Source: Streptomyces sp. Ncost-T10-10d (GTDB lineage Bacteria; Actinomycetota; Actinomycetes; Streptomycetales; Streptomycetaceae). From it: a stretch of DNA of 34,362 nucleotides. Where the stretch lies: NCBI RefSeq assembly GCF_900091955.1, contig NZ_FMDF01000111.1:1-34362 (forward strand), written 5' to 3'. Made by a program: the position numbers and the translations under genes. Shown here piece after piece: positions 1 to 7,119 of this stretch (position 1 is its first letter; every line of letters begins with the position of its first letter). A model generated the notes under the pieces. It made no database searches. It saw only the letters and a list, made by a program, of their open reading frames with translations, and had not been told where the DNA came from.

Positions 1-1
1 C

Positions 2-193
2 GCCGTTCCGCTGCTACTGGGCGTTTCTGCCACATCCTCAAATCAGACGGACTTCGTGTATGAGGAGCGGAGCAAACGGGCGGCCATGGCGGCAGTTCGA
101 CAGACGCGAGGGAGTACGTTCGATGCAAATGCCGCAATCCTGACAGCCGTAAAACTCGCATACAAGCACGGAACATCTCTGAACGCCCACTGA
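2..193 (+). CDS. 3' end of an unidentified gene (partial at window start)
   Basis: From base 2 a frame stays open to a TGA at 191-193, giving 63 residues with no start inside the window. The peptide ends in GTSLNAH and contains VYEERSKRAAMAAVRQTR. Composition looks protein-like, with a mix of charged and hydrophobic residues, although the codon use is less G/C-biased at position 3 than in the metal operon downstream. I do not recognise the family. A perfect 6-bp stem with an AAA loop (TCGGGC/GCCCGA, 210-224) lies 17 nt after the stop and could help end transcription. It could also be a chance open frame, since it is short and unanchored. Confidence 0.4.
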   Translation, partial: AVPLLLGVSATSSNQTDFVYEERSKRAAMAAVRQTRGSTFDANAAILTAVKLAYKHGTSLNAH

Positions 194-209
194 GATCAGC
201 TGGCCCACA

Positions 210-224
210 TCGGGCAAAGCCCGA
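210..224 (+). terminator. Small stem-loop after the partial gene
   Basis: TCGGGC, an AAA loop, then GCCCGA form a perfect 6-bp stem just after the stop at 193. There is no T-tract, so a terminator role is inferred only from position. Confidence 0.25.
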
Positions 225-327
225 ACCCCGCCCGGATCGATGCCTGCGCGGCCGTTCCGGTCAGGGTTCCCGCCGCCAGACCCAGGAGACCCCACGACAG
301 CCGTCAGACCCTCTTGCCAGATTTAAA

Positions 328-342
328 TGAAAACGATTATCG
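328..342 (+). promoter_or_regulatory. Zur-box-like operator
   Basis: TGAAAACGATTATCG fits the actinobacterial Zur-box pattern TGaaAatgATTtTCA, an interrupted palindrome, at most positions. It sits in an A/T-rich island about 50 nt before the first gene of a zinc-type ABC transporter locus, where a zinc-sensing Fur-family repressor would be expected to act. Fur and Mur boxes are similar in form, so the metal is inferred from the ZnuABC-like genes rather than the site alone. Confidence 0.65.
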
Positions 343-388
343 TCTTGCTTGTTCGTGCCCATTCAACGCTCTCAAGGGGGGCTTTCTT

Positions 389-1039
389 TTGCGTACCTTC
401 ACGCGCACTCTCACCGTGGCCGGCTCCGTAGCCGCTGCCATCGCCGTCGGTGGGCTCACCGCTGCCCACGCGGCCGGGACCACGCTGTCCAAGGGACACG
501 TCGACGTCCTCGACGTCGAGTACGCCGCCGGCGCCCTCGACCTGCACGTCCACGACGAGTCGGTCACCCCGGACGTCGAATACGCCCCGGCCGACGTGGT
601 GCTGCAGGCTCTGCCCGCCTCCGCGTACACCGTTCCGAGCGGCACCTGCTACAGCCACCTGGGCACCGCCGGTTCGACCGTCTACCGGCTCCCGCAGGTC
701 CAGAACGCCAACCTGCTGTGGCCCGGCATCTCCGGCGAGCACCTGTCCACCGGCGTGTTCCAGAACGACAAGGTGCAGGTCAAGCTGAAGTCGGTGACCG
801 GCCCGGGCAAGATCACCGTTTACAAGGACGGTCTCTGCCCCAAGAACAACCGCTACTACGACAGCGGTGACGCGGCCCTCACCAACACGAAGGACGTCGT
901 GGCCGGCGCGCATGACCACGCCAACTGGGTGTTCACCAAGGCCGGTACCTACACCGCGACCTTCGACGTCAGCGGCACCCTGACGAACGGCACCCCGGTC
1001 GGCCGGACCACGGCGACCTACACCTTCCAGGCCGGCTGA
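389..1039 (+). CDS. Secreted single-repeat protein of the anchored-repeat metal uptake locus
   Basis: A 216-residue exported protein. I chose the TTG at 389 because AAGGGGGG lies about 8 nt upstream and because it starts a classic signal peptide: MRTFTRT, a hydrophobic core, and a cleavage site after AHA near residue 28. An earlier TTG at 314 would put the Zur box inside the gene. The mature part is one copy of the actinobacterial surface-anchored repeat (TIGR03769 type): GHVDV at 36-40, LLWPG near 109-113, GPG at 138-140 and HDHANWVF at 175-182. Two cysteines (87 and 150) may form a disulfide. There is no sorting signal or transmembrane anchor, so it is probably released or held by partner proteins. 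The HxHxxW motif recurs in neighbouring proteins and may bind metal; that is inference. A strong hairpin follows the stop. Confidence 0.85.
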   Translation: MRTFTRTLTVAGSVAAAIAVGGLTAAHAAGTTLSKGHVDVLDVEYAAGALDLHVHDESVTPDVEYAPADVVLQALPASAYTVPSGTCYSHLGTAGSTVYRLPQVQNANLLWPGISGEHLSTGVFQNDKVQVKLKSVTGPGKITVYKDGLCPKNNRYYDSGDAALTNTKDVVAGAHDHANWVFTKAGTYTATFDVSGTLTNGTPVGRTTATYTFQAG

Positions 1040-1050
1040 TCCTTCGGCCT

Positions 1051-1093
1051 CCGTGCCGGGGCGGGCTGTTGGCAGCCGCCCGCCCCGGCACGG
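1051..1093 (+). terminator. Strong hairpin between genes 1 and 2 of the locus
   Basis: A perfect 16-bp stem (1051-1066 with 1078-1093; core GTGCCGGGGCGGGC) closes an 11-nt loop. There is no U-tract, as is usual in Streptomyces. It may be a partial terminator or an RNA stabiliser giving more of the first secreted protein than of the transporter genes. Confidence 0.7.
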
Positions 1094-1135
1094 CCCCTGA
1101 TCCACTGACCTCACCGCTCGAAGGAGACGCCCCGC

Positions 1136-2263
1136 ATGCGGGCCTCACTGTCGCGATGTACGACACATGCCGCCGCCCTGACGGCCGTTCTGTCCCTGCT
1201 CGGCTCGGCACCCCTGGCGCTCGCCACCGAGGACCCGCCCCGAGAGGCACCGCCCGGAGAGCGCGTCGTGCTCAACGGCGGCCACCTGGACATGGCGGCA
1301 CGCTTCGAGGACGGACGGCTCGAGTACCGAATCAAGGACGGGACCGTCGCGGGCAAGCCCGTATGGCGTGAACCCTCGGACGTACTGCTGCACTTCGATC
1401 TGCGGCACGAGCTCGTCATCCCGCCGCGCGAAGAGGTTCCCCAGTTCGAGGGGTTCGGCGAGCCCGGGGAAAGCCTCTGGGTCGACAAGGACTTCGAGGT
1501 GAAGGAAGGGCTGCTGTGGCCCGGCTGGAACACCATGGAGATCCTGCCCGCCGACGTCACGGCGCCGGTAAAGGTGACCTTCCCGAAGATCGAGGGTCCA
1601 GGCCGCTTCGTCCTCGGCCAGTTCGCGGACGACCCTGACCTCGGAGTGCGCATCGGCGTCACCATCGACAGCGCCAAGTCCGACCCCGGCTCGGTCGAAC
1701 TGCCCGCGAACACGCACGCCCACCCACTGTGGATCTTCAACACCAAGGGTGTCTACCGGATCACGATGAAGATGAGCACCACCCTGTCGTCCGGGCAGAA
1801 GGTCACCGACCGCGAGACCCTCGCCGTGGCCGTCGGCGACGTGGACCCGTCGACGGTCGTACCGGGAGACGGCACGCCCAAGCCCACACCGACCCCGACT
1901 CCCACACCGACCCCGACTCCCACGCCCACCCCCACTTCCACGCCCACCCCGACGCGCACCTCCACTCCCACCGCCACCCCTACGGCGAACCCGTCGCACG
2001 ACCCGAGCGCGAGCGTGAGCCCGTCCACCACCGCGAGCCCGACACCGTCGGCCACCAGGTCGTCGGCCCCGGTTGCTCCGCCCACCGGCGGTGGCGGCAG
2101 TGGCAGGGTCACCGAGTCGGGGACCACCACCACGGGCGGCAGCCTGGCCAAGACCGGCGCGGGTGTGGCGCTCCCCTCCGGGATCGCCCTCGCCGCGGTG
2201 GTGGCGGGCGGCACGGCCTTCCTGATCGTCCGGCGCAACCGGCGGAAGGAGACCGTCCGATGA
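1136..2263 (+). CDS. Wall-anchored repeat protein with LAKTG sorting signal
   Basis: A 375-residue surface protein, preceded by AAGGAG at 1121-1126. Residues 1-30 form a signal peptide ending LALA. Residues 43-236 are one full actinobacterial surface repeat, with GGHLD at 48-52, LLWPGW at 126-131, GPG at 154-156 and HAHPLWIF at 194-201. A (TP)n and Ser/Pro-rich wall-spanning stretch follows (about 247-315). The C-terminus has LAKTG at 337-341, a hydrophobic helix and a basic tail ending RRNRRKETVR. LAxTG is the motif used by class E sortases in high-GC actinobacteria, so covalent anchoring to peptidoglycan is expected. The stop overlaps the next start (ATGA), so the two are probably translationally coupled. 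Likely role: catching metal at the wall for the transporter; this is inferred from context. Confidence 0.88.
   Translation: MRASLSRCTTHAAALTAVLSLLGSAPLALATEDPPREAPPGERVVLNGGHLDMAARFEDGRLEYRIKDGTVAGKPVWREPSDVLLHFDLRHELVIPPREEVPQFEGFGEPGESLWVDKDFEVKEGLLWPGWNTMEILPADVTAPVKVTFPKIEGPGRFVLGQFADDPDLGVRIGVTIDSAKSDPGSVELPANTHAHPLWIFNTKGVYRITMKMSTTLSSGQKVTDRETLAVAVGDVDPSTVVPGDGTPKPTPTPTPTPTPTPTPTPTSTPTPTRTSTPTATPTANPSHDPSASVSPSTTASPTPSATRSSAPVAPPTGGGGSGRVTESGTTTTGGSLAKTGAGVALPSGIALAAVVAGGTAFLIVRRNRRKETVR
1883..1918 (+). repeat. Perfect 18-bp tandem duplication in the TP-repeat coding region
   Basis: CCCACACCGACCCCGACT occurs twice head to tail (1883-1900 and 1901-1918) and is followed by more degenerate TP-coding units to about 1975. 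Copy number changes would alter the wall-spanning length in frame. Confidence 0.8.
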
Positions 2264-3786
2264 GGCGGATCCGTACGGCCGTCGCGGGCGTCGTCGCGGC
2301 CGGCCTCCTGGGCAGTGGGTGCGGTCCGGGCGCCGGAGGCGGGGCCGGCGACGCCGAGCTGACGGTGTCCACCACCACCGCGATCATCGCCGACCTCGTC
2401 CGCAACGTCGGCGGTGACCGTGTCGACGTGAGGTCGGTGGTGCCCCACCACGGCGACCCGCACTCCTACGAGCCGAGCCCCGGCGACGCCGCCAGGGTCA
2501 CGAGATCCGACCTGGTCTTCAGCAACGGACTCCTCCTTGAGGAGCCCGGCATCATGAAGGTGATCCACACCAACAGCCGCAAGGGCACGCCCAAGGTGGC
2601 GATCAGCGAGCAGCTGGAGCAGTACGGCGGCAAGGTCATCAAGCTGAAGGAAGATCTGGGCCTCGACGTGCTGTGGCTGGGCTGGGCCGTCGAGGGCGAG
2701 GTCACGGGCGACGGCTCCCAGGTCCGTACCACCGCCACCAGGTTGAAAGGGCCAGGCGACCTGCACGTCTATCTGACGGACACCCTGGGCAACCCGCAGA
2801 GCTACGTCGACTCGACCGACGGGTTCGACGCCAAGGACTCCTTCGCCCTGCCGCCCGAGGCGCACACCCACGTCAACTGGGTGTTCAGCAAACCGGGCAC
2901 GTACCGGCTCACCGTGCGGGGACGCACGGAGACCCTGGACGGGAAGACGGCACCGATCGGCAGCGGCACCATCACCTTCGCGGTCGGCGACACCCCGGCC
3001 CCGGCCGGGAAGAAGGTGCTCGACGGCGGACACGCGGACGTCGCGCTCAACGCCTCGACGAAATCCGTGTACGTCCGCTCCGACGACCCGTCCACCGGGA
3101 AGCGGATGCACCACCCGGCCGACTCCGTCGTCCTGTCCGTACCCGACCGGGCCAAGGAGACCGTGCCCAAGGAGGGCGCCTTCCGATTCCTCGGCGCGCC
3201 GGGCTCGGACATCTGGGTGCTGCCGCAGGCGGTCATCGGCAAGCACGTCCACGGGGAGATGGACCCCCACGCCTGGGAGGACGTCGCCAACACCGAGGCG
3301 TACGTGCGTCGCATCGCAGCCGAGCTGATCAAGGCCGACCCGAAGGGCAAGGCCGCCTACGAGCGGAACGCGGCGCGTTATCTCAAGCAACTGGCCGAAC
3401 TGGACGACCACATGGCCCGGACGCTCGCGACCGTGCCCGAGGCCAACCGGCAGCTCATCACCACACACGACGCCTTCGGCTACCTCGCGGAGGCGTACGG
3501 CATGGAGGTCACCGGCTTCGTCGTACCCGTGCCGAACCGGGAACCGAGCGCGACGGAGGTCGAGAAACTCCACAACACCATCCGGGAGAAGAAGGTCCCC
3601 GCGGTCTTCCTGGAGCCCAACCTTGCCGCCCGGGCCGACGTCCTGCGCCGGGTCGCCGAGGACGAGGGCGTCAGCATCTGCACGATCTACGGCGACTCCT
3701 TCGACGACAAGGTCCACGACTACGTCTCGATGATGCGCCACAACGCGAAGGAACTGGCCCGCTGCCTGGGCCGGGAGGGGAGTTGA
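2260..3786 (+). CDS. Anchored-repeat ABC transporter, ZnuA-type metal-binding lipoprotein
   Basis: A 508-residue cluster A-I substrate-binding protein (TIGR03772 type). The ATG at 2260 overlaps the previous stop. Cys21 is the likely lipidated residue, though the lipobox (LGSGC) lacks the usual Leu at -3. The first lobe covers about 33-125, with HGDPHSYEPSPGD holding candidate ligand His68. The second lobe covers about 333-508, with DPHAW (His337), TTHDAF (His403) and YGDSFDD (Asp479), matching the His/His/His/Asp ligand pattern of zinc and manganese binding proteins. Between them lie about 205 residues of surface-repeat sequence: a C-terminal half (LWLGW, GPG, HTHVNWVF at 202-209) followed by an N-terminal half (VLDGGHADV, WVLPQ). 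It should deliver Zn2+ or Mn2+ to the ATPase/permease encoded downstream. The metal cannot be decided from sequence alone. Confidence 0.9.
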   Translation: MRRIRTAVAGVVAAGLLGSGCGPGAGGGAGDAELTVSTTTAIIADLVRNVGGDRVDVRSVVPHHGDPHSYEPSPGDAARVTRSDLVFSNGLLLEEPGIMKVIHTNSRKGTPKVAISEQLEQYGGKVIKLKEDLGLDVLWLGWAVEGEVTGDGSQVRTTATRLKGPGDLHVYLTDTLGNPQSYVDSTDGFDAKDSFALPPEAHTHVNWVFSKPGTYRLTVRGRTETLDGKTAPIGSGTITFAVGDTPAPAGKKVLDGGHADVALNASTKSVYVRSDDPSTGKRMHHPADSVVLSVPDRAKETVPKEGAFRFLGAPGSDIWVLPQAVIGKHVHGEMDPHAWEDVANTEAYVRRIAAELIKADPKGKAAYERNAARYLKQLAELDDHMARTLATVPEANRQLITTHDAFGYLAEAYGMEVTGFVVPVPNREPSATEVEKLHNTIREKKVPAVFLEPNLAARADVLRRVAEDEGVSICTIYGDSFDDKVHDYVSMMRHNAKELARCLGREGS

Positions 3787-3791
3787 GCCCG

Positions 3792-5423
3792 ATGAGGCTC
3801 GTAGGGAACAGCGTAAGGAACAGCAAGGTCGCGCTGGCCGCCGCCGGTGTTCTGGCCCTCGGCGGTACGGCCATGGCCGCACCGCCCGGCAAGGAGCCGC
3901 AGGCGCCCGAGGCCCCCGTCGTGGCACCTGTCACCCTGGCCGACGAGAGGCTGGGCCTCGGGGCGGGCGGCGTGATCGACATCGACGACACGCACCGCGT
4001 CGCCGGCCCCGACGGCACGCCCTTCTGGGAGCTGCAGCACGCGGCCTGGGACACCACTGGTCTCCCGGCCGGAGCCGTGCGGGGCGACCGCGTGCGCTGG
4101 TCGCTGACCGGGGTCGAAGGACCGGGCGCGCTCACGGTGTACGAGCCGGCCACCGGCCCGGACCACGAGCCCGTCGTACGGTTCGACAGTGCCGACGGCC
4201 TGCCCGACGGGTACGGCCTGCCGACCGGCGCACGGGGCGAGACGCGCTGGGTGTTCGGCAGGCCGGGCACCTATCAGCTGACCTTCGCGGCGCAGGCGGA
4301 GGCGGAGGCGGGGACGAATACGGACACGAAGGCGGACGCGGAGCCGGAGACCGGAGGCGGTCCGCTCATCGCCGAGACCCGGTACACCGTCCGCGTGGGC
4401 GACTCCGCCCTCGCGACTCCCGTACCCATCAGCCCCCCGGCACCGCCCGCCGGGACCGAGAGCCCTTCTCCCACCGCCCCCGTCGCTGGTACGCCGGCCG
4501 ACGCGGGCGAGGACCGGCGTCCGCCCACCCCCTCCCAGGCGGGCGCCGGTCCACTCGCCGCGCGCCAGGCGGCGAACACCACAGCGAAACCTGTGGAAAC
4601 GGCGAAGAAGGTCCTCGACCAGGGGCACATCGACATCGCCGCACGCGTGGTCGACGGAAAGCTGCAGATCAACGTCAAGGACGGCACGGTCCCCGGGAAG
4701 ACGGTCTGGCGGGAGCCGTCGGCCGTCGTCCTGCACGTCAAGCCGCAGGCCAAGAAGGTCATTCCGGCGGCCAAGGACTTCGCGTTCCTGGGCAAGGCCG
4801 GTGACCCGGTGTGGCTGCTCGACCAGGTACAGCAGCCCGGGCTGCTGTGGCCGGGCTGGTCGACGGACAACATCGCGGCCGGTGCGACCAAGGGCGACAC
4901 GGAGTTCAAGTTGGTCAAGGCCGACGGGCCGGGGAACTTCGCGCTGTACAACTACGACGGCCTGTCAGGGGCGGCCATCCGCTTCAACAGCGCGGACGGC
5001 GTCCCGGACGCCTTCGGTGTTCCGCAGAACACCCACGCGCACGGCGGCTGGGCCTTCGGCAGGGAAGGCGTGTACCGGCTCACCTTCTCGATGACCGGGA
5101 CGCTGGCGAACGGCGCCAAGGTGAGCGACACCGAGACGATCGCCTTCGCCGTCGGGGCGACCGACCCGAACGCGGTGCAGCCGGGCGGCGGCTCGACGGG
5201 CGGCTCGGGCTCCACGAGCGGCTCATCGACCGGGGGCACGGGTACGGGCGGGGCGACCGGCGGCTCTGGCACCGCAGGCTCCGGCACCAGCGGCTCTGGC
5301 ACCGGTGGCGGTTCGATGGCGTCCACCGGCGGGGGCTCCTCGCTCCTGCTGGGCGGAACCGCGGCCGTGCTCGCCGCGGTCGGCGCCGGCGCCGTCCACC
5401 TCACCCGGAGGCGTACCGCGTGA
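3792..5423 (+). CDS. Wall-anchored protein with 1.5 surface repeats and MASTG signal
   Basis: A 543-residue exported protein (TIGR03773-like, ABC transporter-associated repeat protein). The ATG at 3792 follows GGGAGGGGA; a TTG at 3783 is an alternative. A signal peptide ends AMA near residue 29. Residues about 55-203 resemble only the C-terminal half of the repeat (GPG at 110-112, TRWVF at 151-155) and lack the His pair. A Pro/Ala/Thr linker follows, then a complete repeat at 272-455 with GHIDI, LLWPGW and HAHGGWAF (415-422). A Gly/Ser/Thr-rich spacer (about 464-508) leads to MASTG (509-513), a hydrophobic segment and the tail LTRRRTA, a sortase signal variant. The stop overlaps the ATPase start (GTGA). 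It probably works as a second wall-bound metal-handling partner of the transporter. Confidence 0.87.
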   Translation: MRLVGNSVRNSKVALAAAGVLALGGTAMAAPPGKEPQAPEAPVVAPVTLADERLGLGAGGVIDIDDTHRVAGPDGTPFWELQHAAWDTTGLPAGAVRGDRVRWSLTGVEGPGALTVYEPATGPDHEPVVRFDSADGLPDGYGLPTGARGETRWVFGRPGTYQLTFAAQAEAEAGTNTDTKADAEPETGGGPLIAETRYTVRVGDSALATPVPISPPAPPAGTESPSPTAPVAGTPADAGEDRRPPTPSQAGAGPLAARQAANTTAKPVETAKKVLDQGHIDIAARVVDGKLQINVKDGTVPGKTVWREPSAVVLHVKPQAKKVIPAAKDFAFLGKAGDPVWLLDQVQQPGLLWPGWSTDNIAAGATKGDTEFKLVKADGPGNFALYNYDGLSGAAIRFNSADGVPDAFGVPQNTHAHGGWAFGREGVYRLTFSMTGTLANGAKVSDTETIAFAVGATDPNAVQPGGGSTGGSGSTSGSSTGGTGTGGATGGSGTAGSGTSGSGTGGGSMASTGGGSSLLLGGTAAVLAAVGAGAVHLTRRRTA

Positions 5424-6169
5424 CCGCCGACGAGCCACTGCTGCGGGTCGCCTCCGTCTCCGTCGCCCTTGGCGGCCGTACGGCCGTGGAGGAAGCCTCC
5501 CTCACCGTGTCGGGCGGCGAACTGGTCGGCCTGCTCGGTCCGAACGGTGCGGGCAAGACCACGCTACTGCGCGCCGTCCTCGGGCTCACAGCCACCGCTT
5601 CCGGCAGTGTCACCGCCACTGACCGGATCGGCTACGTACCCCAACGGCACGAGTTCGCCTGGGACTTCCCCATCGACGTGGCCGGCGCCGTACTGAGCGG
5701 CCGTACCCGCTCCATCGGCTGGCTGCGGCGTCCCAAGGCCCGCGACCGCGCGGCGGCCGACGAGGCGCTGGAGCTGGCCGGGCTCACCGACCTGCACCGG
5801 CGCCCCATCGGCGAGCTGTCGGGCGGCCAGCGCCAACGCGTCCTGGTGGCACGGGCCCTGGCCGCCGAGCCCCGGCTGCTGCTGCTCGACGAACCGTTCA
5901 CCGGAGTCGACGTCCCCACCCAGGAACTACTGAACGAACTCTTCGGCCGCCTCGCCGCCGAAGGCAGAGGACTGCTCATGACCACCCACGACCTGGCCGC
6001 TGCCGCCCGCACCTGCACGCGGGTGGTGCTCCTGAACCGTACGGTCGTCGCCGAAGGCGGACCCGAGCTGCTCGCCGACCCCGAGCAGATGCTCCGCGCC
6101 TTCGGGCTCGACCGGGCCATCGGCGCGGAATCGGCCCCTGGTGTCGCCGAAGCGGAGGCCGCCGCATGA
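5420..6169 (+). CDS. Anchored-repeat-type metal ABC transporter, ATP-binding subunit
   Basis: A 249-residue ATPase starting at a GTG that overlaps the upstream stop. Motifs are intact: Walker A GPNGAGKT (40-47), Q-loop near VPQ (73-75), signature LSGGQ (133-137), Walker B LLLLDEP (153-159) and switch histidine H190. The sequence is of the zinc/manganese family (ZnuC/MntB-like, TIGR03771 type), with the characteristic DFPIDVAGAVLSGR segment after the Q-loop. It powers import through the permease encoded next, with which its stop overlaps (ATGA). The C-terminal 25 residues are Ala/Glu-rich and probably variable. Confidence 0.93.
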   Translation: MTADEPLLRVASVSVALGGRTAVEEASLTVSGGELVGLLGPNGAGKTTLLRAVLGLTATASGSVTATDRIGYVPQRHEFAWDFPIDVAGAVLSGRTRSIGWLRRPKARDRAAADEALELAGLTDLHRRPIGELSGGQRQRVLVARALAAEPRLLLLDEPFTGVDVPTQELLNELFGRLAAEGRGLLMTTHDLAAAARTCTRVVLLNRTVVAEGGPELLADPEQMLRAFGLDRAIGAESAPGVAEAEAAA

Positions 6170-7053
6170 CGGACCTGCTGGCCTTCATCACGGCTCCCTG
6201 GGACCTCCCGTTCATGCAGCGGGCCTTCGCCGTCGCCGCGATCGTCGGTGTGGTGTGCGGCGTGGTGGGCGTGTACGTGGTGCTGCGCGGTATGGCGTTC
6301 ATCGGGGACGCCGTGGCCCACTCGGCGTTCCCGGGTGTCGCGCTCGCCTACGCCTTCGAGGGCAACCTGCTGCTCGGCGGTGCGGCGGCCGGGGTCACCA
6401 CCGCCGTCCTCATCGCGTTCGTCTCGCAGAACCGGCGGCTCAAGGAGGACACCGTCATCGGCGTCTTCTTCGCCTTCGCCTTCGGCCTCGGCATCGTCCT
6501 GGTCTCCACCCGCGACAGCTGGACGACGGACCTGTCGTCCTTCCTGTTCGGCCAGGTCCTCGCCGTCGACTCGGCCGATGTCTGGCGGGTGGCCGCCATC
6601 GGAGCCGTACTCGTCGCCGTCGTCCTGGTCCTGCGCAAGGAACTGGTCGCCGTCAGCCTCGACCGTGAGACGGCCCGCGCGGCCGGACTGCCGGTCCTGC
6701 GCCTGGATCTGACGCTGTACGTCGTCGTGACGGCCACGATCGTGATGTCCCTGGAGGCCGTCGGCAACATCCTCGTCCTGGCCCTGCTCATCACCCCTGC
6801 GGCCACGGCCCGGCTGCTGACCGAACGCCTGTGGGCGATGACGGTGCTCGCCTCGGCGTTCGGCTGCGTGGGCAGTCTGACCGGCCTGTACGTCAGTTAC
6901 GCCCACGACCTGGCGGCCGGCGGCTCCGTGGTCGTGGTCCTGACCGCGTTCTTCGCCCTGACCTGGCTGCTGGCCCCCCGGCACGGGCTCGCGGCGCGGC
7001 TCCGGTCACGGGCCGGAGCCCGTACCCCGGCGGTCGTCGTTCCGAGCGCCTGA
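6166..7053 (+). CDS. Anchored-repeat-type metal ABC transporter, permease subunit
   Basis: A 295-residue ABC-3 family (ZnuB-like, TIGR03770 type) membrane protein starting in the ATGA overlap at 6166. It has about eight hydrophobic segments. The family signature is clear in RGMAFIGDAVAHSAFPGVA, and the cytoplasmic coupling region is DRETARAAGLPV followed by a conserved stretch with LALLITPAATARLL. It forms the transmembrane channel for metal passed on by the binding lipoprotein. It is the last gene of the run and is followed by a strong stem-loop. Confidence 0.93.
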   Translation: MTDLLAFITAPWDLPFMQRAFAVAAIVGVVCGVVGVYVVLRGMAFIGDAVAHSAFPGVALAYAFEGNLLLGGAAAGVTTAVLIAFVSQNRRLKEDTVIGVFFAFAFGLGIVLVSTRDSWTTDLSSFLFGQVLAVDSADVWRVAAIGAVLVAVVLVLRKELVAVSLDRETARAAGLPVLRLDLTLYVVVTATIVMSLEAVGNILVLALLITPAATARLLTERLWAMTVLASAFGCVGSLTGLYVSYAHDLAAGGSVVVVLTAFFALTWLLAPRHGLAARLRSRAGARTPAVVVPSA

Positions 7054-7066
7054 CTCCCGCCGTGAA

Positions 7067-7110
7067 GGTCCTGCATGCGGCGCCCCTCAGGTAGCGCCGG
7101 ATGCAGGATC
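7067..7110. terminator. Stem-loop after the metal uptake operon, possibly bidirectional
   Basis: GGTCCTGCATGCGGCG (7067-7082) pairs with CGCCGGATGCAGGATC (7095-7110) with two mismatches around a 12-nt loop. It lies between the permease stop and the end of an opposite-strand ATPase relic and could serve both. Confidence 0.7.
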
Positions 7111-7119
7111 TCGTCGCTC

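Noticed and set aside
323..3927. Long opposite-strand open frames across the metal operon (for example 1753-3927 minus)
   Set aside because: They are Arg/Gly/Val-rich antisense shadows caused by high third-position GC, with no family motifs, while the plus strand has clear domains.
5223..5404. Gly/Ser-rich repeat DNA in the second wall protein as a mobile repeat
   Set aside because: It encodes an in-frame flexible linker before the sorting signal and needs no other explanation.
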